Source: Paraburkholderia azotifigens | GTDB taxonomy: Bacteria; Pseudomonadota; Gammaproteobacteria; Burkholderiales; Burkholderiaceae | NCBI RefSeq assembly: GCF_007995085.1 | Contig: NZ_VOQS01000005.1 | Coordinates: 372,001 to 436,000, forward strand | Reading direction: 5' to 3' | Length of the DNA stretch: 64,000 bases | Part shown: positions 9,766 through 18,469 of the stretch, piece by piece | Numbering within the stretch: the stretch's first letter is position 1 | Layout: every line of letters begins with the position of its first letter | Notes under the pieces: generated by a model | The model's input: the letters and a program-made list of their open reading frames with translations, nothing else | Told to the model about the DNA's origin: nothing | Databases searched by the model: none | Made by a program: the position numbers and the translations under genes

Positions 9766-11258
9766 ATACGCTGCTGAATGCCGCCCGAACCGGCACACTC
9801 GCTCTCGCGGCAACACTGTGCGCGTGCACGGTCGGCCCCGACTACAAGCAGCCGCTGACGGACGCACCGCCCGCGTGGCATACGGATTCGTACTGGCGTC
9901 TCGCGCAGCCATCGCATGCGCCGCTTGCGCCGGACTGGTGGAAGACCTTCGGCGACGCGACGCTCGATCATCTCGAATCGCAGGCGCTCGCGCAAAACCA
10001 GACGCTCGTCGCGGCCAGCGCGCACTACGCGCAGGCGCGCGCCACGCTCGCGAATACGCGCGCGCAGCTGATTCCCGAAATCGATCTGTCGGCATCGGCG
10101 GCGCGCGAGCGAGTGTCGAAAAACCGGCCCGTGACGAACTACTCGGTGCCGAACCAGTCGACCGTGCAGAACAATCTGCAGATCGGTCCGACGATCAACT
10201 ACGACGTCGATCTGTTCGGCCGTATCCGGCGTGACGTGGAGGGCGCGCAGGCGTCGGCGGAACAGTCTCGCGACGATCTCGCGAACGCGCGGCTCGTGCT
10301 GAGCACCGATCTCGCTACCGACTATTTCTCGTTGCGCGAACTCGACGCCGAAATCGACGTGCTAGACCGCTCGGTGCAACTGCAACAGAAAGCGCTCGAC
10401 TACGTGACGACGGAACACGATCTCGGCTCCGTGTCCGGCCTCGACGTGTTGCAGCAGAAGTCGCTGCTCGATCAGACGCGCGTGCAGGCGCAACTGCTCG
10501 TCACGCAGCGCGAACAGTTCGAGCATGCGATCGCGGCGCTCGTCGCGGTGCCCGCTCCGCAGTTTTCGATCGAACCGAAAGTGGCCGGGTATCCCGTGCC
10601 TGCCATACCGCTCGGCCTGCCGAGCGATCTGCTGCAGCGCAGGCCCGATATCGCATCGGCGGAGCGCGCGATGGCGGCGGCGAATGCGCAGATCGGCGTT
10701 GCCAAGGCCGCGTTTTTTCCCAGCCTGACCTTGACGCCGGGCATCGGCTGGCAAAGCACGGAATTCGCGAATCTGCTGAGCGCGCCGAGCCTGATGTGGT
10801 CGCTCGGCGCCGCGCTGAGTCAGGTCGTGTTCGACGGCGGCCGCCGCGCCGCGAATGTCGACTTCGCCAACGAGGGCTATCAGGCCGCGCAGGCGAATTA
10901 TCGGCAAGCGGTTTTAACGGCGTTCCAGCAGGTGCAGGACGGCATCACCGGGCTCTCCGTACTCGATCGCGCGGCGTCGCAGTCGCACGATGCCGTCGCC
11001 GATGCGCAGCGGCTGCTGTCGCTTGCCAACGACCGCTATTCGGGCGGACTCGTCGCGTATCTGGACGTGATCACCGCGCAGCAATCGCTGCTGACGAGCG
11101 AGCGCCAGGATGTGCAGATACACGGCCAGCAGATGACGACATCCGTCGCGCTCGTGAAGGCGCTGGGCGGCGGTTGGGATGTGCAGGGAGCGGATACGCA
11201 ACATGACGCCGCTAAGGACGCATCGGACGATCCATCGGCCCCGCACGCGCCGGACTGA
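9762..11258 (+). CDS. Outer membrane factor lipoprotein, NodT/OprM family
   Basis: This 498-residue TolC-like channel for the RND system starts with GTG at 9762, overlapping the adaptor stop (GTGA). The N-terminus is a lipoprotein signal with LCACTVGPDY, so the modified cysteine is about residue 22. Two copies of the outer-membrane-efflux repeat follow; the second includes LPSDLLQRRPDIASAERAMAAANAQIGVAKAAFFP, a strong family block. The C-terminal tail is hydrophilic. The gene is intact even though the pump gene upstream is interrupted. Confidence 0.92.
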   Translation: MNTLLNAARTGTLALAATLCACTVGPDYKQPLTDAPPAWHTDSYWRLAQPSHAPLAPDWWKTFGDATLDHLESQALAQNQTLVAASAHYAQARATLANTRAQLIPEIDLSASAARERVSKNRPVTNYSVPNQSTVQNNLQIGPTINYDVDLFGRIRRDVEGAQASAEQSRDDLANARLVLSTDLATDYFSLRELDAEIDVLDRSVQLQQKALDYVTTEHDLGSVSGLDVLQQKSLLDQTRVQAQLLVTQREQFEHAIAALVAVPAPQFSIEPKVAGYPVPAIPLGLPSDLLQRRPDIASAERAMAAANAQIGVAKAAFFPSLTLTPGIGWQSTEFANLLSAPSLMWSLGAALSQVVFDGGRRAANVDFANEGYQAAQANYRQAVLTAFQQVQDGITGLSVLDRAASQSHDAVADAQRLLSLANDRYSGGLVAYLDVITAQQSLLTSERQDVQIHGQQMTTSVALVKALGGGWDVQGADTQHDAAKDASDDPSAPHAPD

Positions 11259-11346
11259 AAACAGACTGTAACCAGACGAAAGAGGACGGGCTGAACACGT
11301 TTGAAAAGCCTACTTATAATGAGGAAGACCATAGAAAGGAGCGCCC

Positions 11347-12033
11347 ATGAAGCTGCTCATCGTGGAGGATGAATTCAAGGTCGTCGACTATCTGCGCCGT
11401 GGCCTGACGGAGCAGGGCTGGGTCGTCGACGTCGCGCTCGACGGCGAAGAGGGCCTGCATCTCGCGTCCGAGTTCGACTACGACATCATCGTGCTCGATG
11501 TGATGCTGCCCAAGCGCGACGGCCTCAGCGTGCTCAAGGCGCTGCGCATGCGCAAGTCCACGCCCGTCATCATGCTCACCGCGCGCGATCACGTGAACGA
11601 CCGCGTGCGCGGTTTGCGCGAAGGCGCCGACGATTACCTGACCAAGCCGTTTTCGTTCCTCGAACTGGTGGAGCGTCTGCACGCGCTCGCGAGGCGCACG
11701 CGCGTGCAGGAGTCGACGCTGATCTGCGTCGGCGATCTATATGTCGATCTGATCGGACGGCGCGCGACGCGTAGCGGCGTGCGCCTCGATCTGACTGCGA
11801 AAGAGTTCCAGTTGCTGAGCGTGCTTGCGCGGCGGCAGGGCGACATCCTGTCGAAAGCGATGATCACGGAACTGGTGTGGGATGTGAACTTCGACAGCCA
11901 TACGAACGTCGTGGAGACGGCGATCAAGCGGCTGCGCGCGAAGCTCGACGGGCCGTTTTCCACCAAGCTGCTGCACACGATGCGCGGCATGGGCTACGTG
12001 CTCGAAGTCAGAGAGGAAGCGGAGGCATCATGA
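11347..12033 (+). CDS. OmpR-family response regulator, heavy-metal/CusR-like
   Basis: The 228-residue DNA-binding response regulator has a receiver domain (LLIVEDEFKVVDYL, phospho-acceptor Asp in YDIIVLDVMLPKRDG, lysine in DYLTKPFSF). A C-terminal winged helix follows (ATRSGVRLDLTAKEFQLLSVLARR to RRLRAKLDGPFSTKLLHTMRGMGYVLE). It resembles CusR/IrlR-type regulators. The stop overlaps the kinase start (ATGA). It lies 88 bp downstream of the efflux operon in the same direction and probably controls it. Confidence 0.92.
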   Translation: MKLLIVEDEFKVVDYLRRGLTEQGWVVDVALDGEEGLHLASEFDYDIIVLDVMLPKRDGLSVLKALRMRKSTPVIMLTARDHVNDRVRGLREGADDYLTKPFSFLELVERLHALARRTRVQESTLICVGDLYVDLIGRRATRSGVRLDLTAKEFQLLSVLARRQGDILSKAMITELVWDVNFDSHTNVVETAIKRLRAKLDGPFSTKLLHTMRGMGYVLEVREEAEAS

Positions 12034-13487
12034 TTCGCTCGACCCGTTCCATCGCACGGCGCCTTGCGTTGCTGTTTGCGCTCGTCGCACTGTCTGTGTT
12101 TACGCTGGTGGACACGGGGCTGTTCCTCGTGTTGCGCTCGCAACTCGAACAGCGCCTGCGCGATTCGCTCGATAGCCGCACGGAAGTGGCGCGCATCATC
12201 GTGCATCACGCGATCAATCGCGACAAGTGGCGCATCGCGCAAGAAAAGCTCGGCGACATGACGCCGCGCGACGGCACGAGTCTTTATTCGATTTCAAGCG
12301 CGAATCCGCTTTTCAATTACGGACACACGGTGACGGGCACGATCGTGCAGCAGTGGCGCGGCGACTATGCACGTGTCGCGGACAACGGCACCGGTCACGA
12401 TCTGCTGACGCGCACGCTGACGATCCCGCCGAACGGCGAGCGTCCGCAGGTGCAGTTGCAGGTCGCGACCAGCTACGCGCCGACCGAGCAGGCATTGCGC
12501 GAGTTCGGCCTTGCGCTGGCCGCGCTGTCGGCGCTCGGCGCGTTCGGCGCGTCGCTGCTCAGCTACTGGGTCACGCGCATCGGTCTTGCGCCGTTGCGCC
12601 GACTGACGGTCGATGCTTCCGAGGTGAGCGCCGATAATCGCTCTCAGCGCTTGCGAACGACGGAGCTGCCGTTCGAACTGAACGATCTCGCGCATTCGTT
12701 CAACGGCGCGCTCGAGCGGCTCGATCAGGCGTACGTGCGCCTCGAATCGTTCAATGCCGATGTCGCGCACGAATTGCGCACGCCCGTGACGATTCTGATC
12801 GGGCAGACGCAGGTGGCGTTGACGCGCAACCGTTCGGTCGACGATCTGCGCCGCACGCTGCAATCGAACCTGGAAGAGTTCGAGCGCATGCGCGGCATCA
12901 TCAACGACATGCTGTTCCTCGCGCGCGCGGATCAGGGCGAGCGCGCGACGGAACTCGTCGAAGTGTCGCTCGCGACGGAAGTGGCGCGCACCGTCGAGTT
13001 CCTCGAAATGCCGATGGAAGAGGCGCAGGTGCAGGCCGAATTGCACGGCGATGCCGCGGCGCGCGTCAACCGCTCGCTGTTCGGCCGCGCGTGCGCGAAC
13101 CTGCTGATCAACGCGATTCACCATTGCACGCCCGGCGCGACGATCAAGGTGACGATTTCGCGCGAGGCGGGGCGCGTGTGGGTCGCCGTCGCGAATCCTG
13201 GCGCGCCGATCGTGGACGAGGTGCTCGAGCACGTGTTCGACCGCTTCTATCGGGCGGAACTGTCGCGCACGAACAGCCGCGAGAATCACGGGCTCGGGCT
13301 CGCGATCGTCAAGGCGGTCGCCGACATGCACGGCGGCGTGGTGTTCGCGCGCAGCCTCGGCGGCGTGAACACGTTCGGGTTTTCGATAAGAAGCGCTGAC
13401 ACGGTACGCCCGGCGAAAGCCGAGCCGTCGTCCGCGAAGGAGCCACCATTGGCATCGCGGCCCATTGCGCCAGCGCCGCTGAAATAG
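12030..13487 (+). CDS. Sensor histidine kinase, heavy-metal sensor type
   Basis: This 485-residue inner-membrane kinase is partnered with the preceding regulator. The ATG at 12030 overlaps the regulator stop. The order is TM1 (LALLFALVALSVFTLVDTGLFLVL), a periplasmic sensor of about 130 residues, TM2 (ALAALSALGAFGASLLSYWVT), HAMP, HisKA with FNADVAHELRTPVTILIGQ (phospho-acceptor His), and HATPase with NLLINAIHHC and NHGLGLAIVKAVADMHGG. A proline- and alanine-rich tail ends the protein. The signal is likely a metal or toxic compound exported by the neighbouring efflux system; this rests on context only. Confidence 0.92.
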   Translation: MIRSTRSIARRLALLFALVALSVFTLVDTGLFLVLRSQLEQRLRDSLDSRTEVARIIVHHAINRDKWRIAQEKLGDMTPRDGTSLYSISSANPLFNYGHTVTGTIVQQWRGDYARVADNGTGHDLLTRTLTIPPNGERPQVQLQVATSYAPTEQALREFGLALAALSALGAFGASLLSYWVTRIGLAPLRRLTVDASEVSADNRSQRLRTTELPFELNDLAHSFNGALERLDQAYVRLESFNADVAHELRTPVTILIGQTQVALTRNRSVDDLRRTLQSNLEEFERMRGIINDMLFLARADQGERATELVEVSLATEVARTVEFLEMPMEEAQVQAELHGDAAARVNRSLFGRACANLLINAIHHCTPGATIKVTISREAGRVWVAVANPGAPIVDEVLEHVFDRFYRAELSRTNSRENHGLGLAIVKAVADMHGGVVFARSLGGVNTFGFSIRSADTVRPAKAEPSSAKEPPLASRPIAPAPLK

Positions 13488-13642
13488 CGTCGAGCCTGTG
13501 CCGCACGGGCGCCGTACGTCGGCGAACTGTCGAAACAGGTAAATTGATCCAATCCTTGCCCTCTGTTCATCGGAATGACGGTCAATTTGACCGGGTACGC
13601 TGATGTTGTCGCGATAGGCGCGAACCCGGCAAGGAGGCTCAG

Positions 13643-13828
13643 GTGGATCTGATCGAAATGGCGAAGAAGTCCGGCATGCAGGTGTTGCTCGATGCGCAGA
13701 TCGGCAGCCAGATGTATCACAGTGTCAGCGGGCCGCTCTCTTCGCTGCAGCGTTTCGCCGACGAAGTCGGTAAGGCGCTCGCCGCTGAAGCCGCTGCACA
13801 GGTCGCGGATTTGACCGCAGAAACCTGA
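13643..13828 (+). CDS. Small hypothetical protein (61 aa)
   Basis: The GTG start at 13643 has a strong aaggagg Shine-Dalgarno (13631-13637), which supports real translation. The predicted protein is an amphipathic, alanine-rich 61-mer (MDLIEMAKKSGMQVLLDAQIG at the N-terminus) without cysteines, signal peptide or membrane span. No family is recognised. It lies just upstream of PQQ-associated genes but shows no overlap with them. Confidence 0.55.
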   Translation: MDLIEMAKKSGMQVLLDAQIGSQMYHSVSGPLSSLQRFADEVGKALAAEAAAQVADLTAET

Positions 13829-13952
13829 GCCGATCACGCGCGCTGCATCGACGCAGCGTTCGGGCCCGTTATCTGCTTCACGAAGACCGCGAGGGGCTGG
13901 CGCGGCGGTGCGCCTGCCGGGCGCGCATACCGATCGTGGAGGGCCTGCTGCG

Positions 13953-14522
13953 TTGACCGTTTTCCGATCCCGCTCCGACGCGTTCAGCCTTCGGCGCGCC
14001 CACGCGCTGTTCCCGTTGCTCGCCGTCGGCGTCGCACTGTGTACCGTTTCGGTGACAGCCGCTGCCGTGCCGCCCGCCATCGCGTTGCTGGACTGCGTGG
14101 TGCTCGACGACAACGCGGCCTATAACGATCCTTCCGTCACGCAGACCCAGCAGGCGCGCGCGACGATGGTGAGCGCGCAGCTGCGCACGCTCGTCGACCA
14201 GCGGGGGCTCTACAAGGTCGCGGACAACCGTCCGGCGGCGACGCTCATCGACAGACTCCAAGCCACGCAGGACTTGAGCAGCTGCAACGGCTGCGAGCGG
14301 GAGATCGCGCGGCAGCTCGGCGCGCAGCGCGTCGGCGTGTGCTGGGTGCAGAAAGTCAGCAACCTGATCCTCAACATCAATTTGCGCATCGAAGACACGG
14401 CGAGCGGGCAGGTCGTGTTCCAGCGTTCCGTCGATATTCGCGGCAATACCGATCAGTCGTGGCGGCGCGGCGTCGATGCGCTCGTCGGCCTTCTCGCGTC
14501 GGAACGGGACACGGCGCATTGA
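13953..14522 (+). CDS. DUF3280/DUF2380-like exported protein associated with quinoprotein systems
   Basis: The protein has about 189 residues, a hydrophobic signal segment (ALFPLLAVGVALCTVSVTAAA) and a mature domain. The mature domain begins PPAIALLDCVVLDDNAAYNDP and contains paired cysteines (SSCNGCEREIARQLGAQRVGVCWVQKVSNLILNIN). This pattern resembles the DUF3280 family, often found near PQQ-dependent dehydrogenases. The TTG at 13953 has ggaggg nine bases upstream; an upstream in-frame ATG at 13908 lacks a clear ribosome site. The role is unknown. The following beta-propeller gene is on the same strand and may be cotranscribed. Confidence 0.65.
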   Translation: MTVFRSRSDAFSLRRAHALFPLLAVGVALCTVSVTAAAVPPAIALLDCVVLDDNAAYNDPSVTQTQQARATMVSAQLRTLVDQRGLYKVADNRPAATLIDRLQATQDLSSCNGCEREIARQLGAQRVGVCWVQKVSNLILNINLRIEDTASGQVVFQRSVDIRGNTDQSWRRGVDALVGLLASERDTAH

Positions 14523-14689
14523 ACGGCGGGCGTTCTTCGATTTCGGGAAAAACTCCCGGCCTTCCACGCTGTCCTCCAGGCGCGCGATGCGCTAACTTGA
14601 GCCTGGGTGAATTCGCCCTTGCGGCACAACGAACATGGTCCGCGCGATCTGACGCGGGCCCGTCGAACAACACTCCGCAGGAGACATCG

Positions 14690-15853
14690 ATGCATTGCAC
14701 TATCGGACATACACACAGACCTAAACGCGCGGCGGCATCCGTCGCGCTCGCCGTTCTGCTTGGCGCGGCTGCCGGCGAGGCCTCGGCGGCAGCCGTTGCG
14801 TACGTCACGAGCGAGACGAACGGCGTCGGCGTGATCGATCTCGACCAGATGACGCTCACGAAAACGATCGGCCTCGGCAAGGACGGACCGCGCGGCCTGA
14901 GCCTGACGGCGGACGGACGCAGGCTGCTGGTCGCGAACAAGTCGGGCGATCTCTCGGCGATCGATACGTCGACCGGCAAAGTGGTGGCGCGCGTGAAGAT
15001 CGGCAAAAACCCGGAGTTCGTGCGCGTGCATCGCGGTCTGGCGTATGTGACGTATGAACCCGGCGATAGCGGTCCGCCGCCGCAGGCTGCGAATCAGGGC
15101 GCGGGCAAGCCTGAGGGCAAACCCGAGGGCAAACCCGAGGGCAAACCTGAAACGGAAGCCGCGGGCGGCAAGGGTGGCAAGGGCGGCCACGACGACGATG
15201 ACGGCGCGAACAGCCCGCCCGCCGAAGTCGCGATCGTCGATCTGAAGACGATGAAAGTGGTGCGCTCGGTGAAGAGCGGGCATGAAACGGAGGGCGTCGA
15301 GTTTTCGCCGGACGGTCGTGAACTGCTCGTGACGAACGAGGGCGACGATACGGTCTCCGTATATCGCACGGGGACGGGCAAACTGGTGCGCACCGTGCAG
15401 ATGGACAAAGGTTCGCGGCCGCGCGGCATCAAGGCTTCGCCGGACGGGAAGCAATATGTGGTGACGCTGGAAAACACCAGCAAATTCGTCGTGCTCGACG
15501 CCGGGACGCTCAAGACGGTGAAGACGGTCGATACGAAACTCGGCCCGTATGGCGTTGCGTTCGATCCTGCGGGCAAGCATCTGCTCATCGCCGCCGCGCG
15601 CGACAAGACCTTGCAGGTGTTCGATGCGAAGACGTACGAGCATGTGACCGACGCGCCCGTTGGCCAGCGCTGCTGGCATTTCAGCTTCACGCCCGATGGG
15701 TCGAAGGTGCTGATGGCGTGCGGCAGGTCGAATGCGGTTTTCGTGCTGGACGCGAAGAACAACTATCAGACGGTCAGCCAGATCGGGGATTTGCCGCTGG
15801 CGTGGGGGATCGTGACTTCGCCGCCTAGTCAGGGCTCGATTGAATCGCGGTAG
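14690..15853 (+). CDS. PQQ-dependent-catabolism-associated YVTN beta-propeller protein
   Basis: The protein has 387 residues, a signal peptide (ASVALAVLLGAAAGEASAAA) and repeated YVTN-type beta-propeller blades, for example YVTSETNGVGVIDLDQMTL, LLVTNEGDDTVSVYRTGTG and YVVTLENTSKFVVLDAG. Proteins of this kind accompany PQQ alcohol dehydrogenases and are thought to be periplasmic. A low-complexity insert of GKPE units followed by a GGKGGKGGHDDDDG stretch interrupts the blades around residues 135-180. The ATG at 14690 has gcaggag seven bases upstream. Its exact function is not known. Confidence 0.8.
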   Translation: MHCTIGHTHRPKRAAASVALAVLLGAAAGEASAAAVAYVTSETNGVGVIDLDQMTLTKTIGLGKDGPRGLSLTADGRRLLVANKSGDLSAIDTSTGKVVARVKIGKNPEFVRVHRGLAYVTYEPGDSGPPPQAANQGAGKPEGKPEGKPEGKPETEAAGGKGGKGGHDDDDGANSPPAEVAIVDLKTMKVVRSVKSGHETEGVEFSPDGRELLVTNEGDDTVSVYRTGTGKLVRTVQMDKGSRPRGIKASPDGKQYVVTLENTSKFVVLDAGTLKTVKTVDTKLGPYGVAFDPAGKHLLIAAARDKTLQVFDAKTYEHVTDAPVGQRCWHFSFTPDGSKVLMACGRSNAVFVLDAKNNYQTVSQIGDLPLAWGIVTSPPSQGSIESR

Positions 15854-15916
15854 AACCGATCCATTGTCTGCGATGGCAGGTCCACGTAGCCGCCGTCGCA
15901 GACATCACAACGCACC

Positions 15917-18238
15917 TCACTTCCACGCATACCTCAACCCCACCCACACCCCACGCGGCGCACCGATCCCAAGAAACTGCTCATTCGTCACGCCCGTCGG
16001 GTCGAACGTATGATTCGGCCCATTGAAGAAGTTCTCGCCGAGAATCGCGAAGTTCGCATAGTGCTTGTTCAGCAGATTCTTGACGGTCGCGAACACCTGA
16101 AGCTGTTTCGTCACGTTGTACGTGGTATCGAGATCGATGAGGAAGTAACCTGCGACCGTGCCATTGACGTCCTGATTGTTCTCGTCGCCACGCGCGAAAA
16201 TGCTGCCGCGATACGTGAGATTCGTGCCGATGTTCCAGGCCGCGATCGGCGTGTAATCGATGCGCAGCTTCACCGTATTCTGCGGAATGCCGGGAATGCG
16301 GTCGCCGGAATGCACGGTGATGTTGCCGTCCGCGTCCGCGCTCGAATTGCTTGCGCTGCTCTCGGTCCACGTCGACTGATACGTCGCGTCCACGTAACTG
16401 TAGCTCGCGCTCACGCCCACCTTGCCGTACTTCGTGCGGCCCGCGAGTTCGAATCCCTGGCGACGCGTCTTGCCGACGTTCTGGAAGAATCCGAGCGTGC
16501 TGGCTGCGCCGTTGCTGCTGACGAACTGGATGTCATCGTCGAGCGTCGTGCGATACAGCGCCGCACTCCACGTCGTGTTGCTGCCGAGCCGCCCGCGCGC
16601 GCCGATTTCGAACGTCTTCGAAATGACGGGCTGCAGCGCCGGGTCCGCAATGAAATCGTTCGGCAGCGAGCAGGGCGCTGCAGGGTCCGCGCATGCGAGC
16701 TCGATCGACGTCGGCGAGCGCATCCCTTCGTTGTAGGTCGCGTAGGCGGTGAAGCTGTCGGTTGGATTCCAGTTGACGCCGATAGCCGGATTGAAGCGCG
16801 AAAACACATGGCGTCCGTCGAGCAGCGGCTGCACGCCGCTTTCGTCGCCGATCGTCGCGCGCGACCAGTTATAGCGGCCCGCGAACGTCATCGCCCATTG
16901 TTCGTTGAACGAGAATGTATCGGTGAAATAGACGCCGTAGGTTTCGTTGCGCGTCTTCGCATCCGTCGTCTGCTGGAACGGACCCGTGCCGATCGTGGCG
17001 CGCGTGTCGGTGAACGTCGCATCCTGCGAAGACTGCGTGAAATGCGTGTTCGCGAGATCGGCGGCGACACCGAGCGTCAGCTCATTGCGTTTGCCGAACA
17101 GGTTCTGTAACAGCGACAGTTGCAGACTGCCGCCGTAGCTTTCCGTGAAGACGGTCGACTGCACGTTGGTGGCGGGCGCGACATCGTCGGCGCCGACGAT
17201 ATCGTCGTTGACATTGCTGCTGACGTTCTCGTTGCGATAGTGGCGATAGTAGAGCGTGCCGCTCAGCTGCACGTTGGGCGTGAAATAGTGCTCGCCTGCA
17301 ATCGTCAGGTAGCCGACCGTGTTGCTGTTCTGATCGGGAAACGTGTACGCCTGCTTGCGGTTGTCGAGAAACGAGCGCGGGATCGTCTGCGAGCCGTCGA
17401 GCGTGTTGTCCGCTGCCCCGCCGGAAACCGACAACGTGGTGTCGGCATCGTGATAGCGCAGCTTGCCGAAGGCCTGGCGCAGGCGGCTGCCGTTGTGATC
17501 GGCCCAGCCGTCGTCGTTGGTCAGATTGCCCGTGAAGTAGTAGTCGAAATTGCTGCCGATTACGCCGCCTTGCTGGATCTGCGCGCTCTTGCGTCCGAAC
17601 GATCCGCCGCTGATCTCCGCTTCCCCGCCCGGCGACGAGCTGCCGTTCTTCGTCGCGATCGCGATCGCGCCGCCCAGCGTGTTGAGGCCGAAGGTCGGAT
17701 TGGAGCCGGGAATCAGCTGGATCGTATCGATCGCGGCGGGCGGTATCAGATCCCAGTTGACGACGTCGCCGAACGGCTCGTTGACGCGCACGCCGTCCAT
17801 GAACACGGAGAGTCCCTGCGGTGTGCCGAGCAGAGGCGAAGCGGTGAAGCCGCGGTAATTGATGTCCATCTGCGACGGATTGCCTTGCGCATCGTTGATG
17901 TCGACGCTTTGCAGATTCGTAGCGAAGTAGTCGGTCAGCGTATTCGGATGCTGCTGGTCGATCTCGCGGCCGCGTATCGTCTGCACGTTCGCGGGCACGA
18001 GTTCGATTGCCGTGCCGATGCCGACCAGCGGCGTCGTGCCGATCACGACGATCGTGGGCATTTCGGCCTGTCCGGTCGTGTTCTGTGCTGTCTGCTGCAC
18101 CTCGGCGGGGGACGAGGGCGCTTCCTGCGACCATGCGGCCGCGCACAGGCTGGCCAATGCACTGCTGAACACCAGTTGGAATGCGCCGTTGCGAGAATGC
18201 AGTCGGACGCGTCGCGATTTGCGCCGCGAGGGTTTCAT
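15917..18238 (-). CDS. TonB-dependent outer membrane receptor
   Basis: The 773-residue protein has a long basic N-terminus, a signal segment (QLVFSSALASLCAAAWS), a plug domain (VPANVQTIRGREIDQQHPNTLTDY, GLSVFMDGVRVNEPFGDVVNWDLIP, LNTLGGAIAIATKNG) and a 22-strand-type barrel ending in a C-terminal aromatic/basic strand (GVWVGLRYAWK). It should import a chelated metal or other scarce nutrient using TonB energy. Its place between PQQ-associated genes and a C1-linked histidine kinase makes a lanthanophore or lanthanide receptor for XoxF an attractive idea, but sequence alone does not show the ligand. It is divergent from the kinase across a 231-bp region with two inverted repeats. Confidence 0.88.
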   Translation of the reverse strand: MKPSRRKSRRVRLHSRNGAFQLVFSSALASLCAAAWSQEAPSSPAEVQQTAQNTTGQAEMPTIVVIGTTPLVGIGTAIELVPANVQTIRGREIDQQHPNTLTDYFATNLQSVDINDAQGNPSQMDINYRGFTASPLLGTPQGLSVFMDGVRVNEPFGDVVNWDLIPPAAIDTIQLIPGSNPTFGLNTLGGAIAIATKNGSSSPGGEAEISGGSFGRKSAQIQQGGVIGSNFDYYFTGNLTNDDGWADHNGSRLRQAFGKLRYHDADTTLSVSGGAADNTLDGSQTIPRSFLDNRKQAYTFPDQNSNTVGYLTIAGEHYFTPNVQLSGTLYYRHYRNENVSSNVNDDIVGADDVAPATNVQSTVFTESYGGSLQLSLLQNLFGKRNELTLGVAADLANTHFTQSSQDATFTDTRATIGTGPFQQTTDAKTRNETYGVYFTDTFSFNEQWAMTFAGRYNWSRATIGDESGVQPLLDGRHVFSRFNPAIGVNWNPTDSFTAYATYNEGMRSPTSIELACADPAAPCSLPNDFIADPALQPVISKTFEIGARGRLGSNTTWSAALYRTTLDDDIQFVSSNGAASTLGFFQNVGKTRRQGFELAGRTKYGKVGVSASYSYVDATYQSTWTESSASNSSADADGNITVHSGDRIPGIPQNTVKLRIDYTPIAAWNIGTNLTYRGSIFARGDENNQDVNGTVAGYFLIDLDTTYNVTKQLQVFATVKNLLNKHYANFAILGENFFNGPNHTFDPTGVTNEQFLGIGAPRGVWVGLRYAWK

Positions 18239-18360
18239 CGTTTTCGTCTCCAGCGGGTTGTTTCAGCCTTATGACGGCGGCGCGCTCGCGGGCTGCGCAT
18301 GTAAGCCTCGTGTCGCTTTGCCGTTGCTTGCAGCGTCGCACAGGAAGGGCGCGCGATGCC

Positions 18361-18399
18361 CGGGAAGCTTTCCCGATTCTTTTGGGAGCCCTTCCCAAA
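18361..18399. promoter_or_regulatory. Two adjacent inverted repeats in the TonB receptor/kinase divergent region
   Basis: CGGGAA-gct-TTCCCG occupies 18361-18375 and TTTGGGA-gccct-TCCCAAA occupies 18381-18399. Both are perfect, share a GGGA/TCCC core and are six bases apart. They sit centrally between the divergent starts (18238 and 18470), a good position for operators acting on one or both genes. Neither is followed by a T-run. Confidence 0.5.
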
Positions 18400-18469
18400 G
18401 CGGCTAAATACGCAGCAAAAAGCACCCGTGGGATGAGTAGAATGAGTCACCGCTTCCATCGATACGCTC

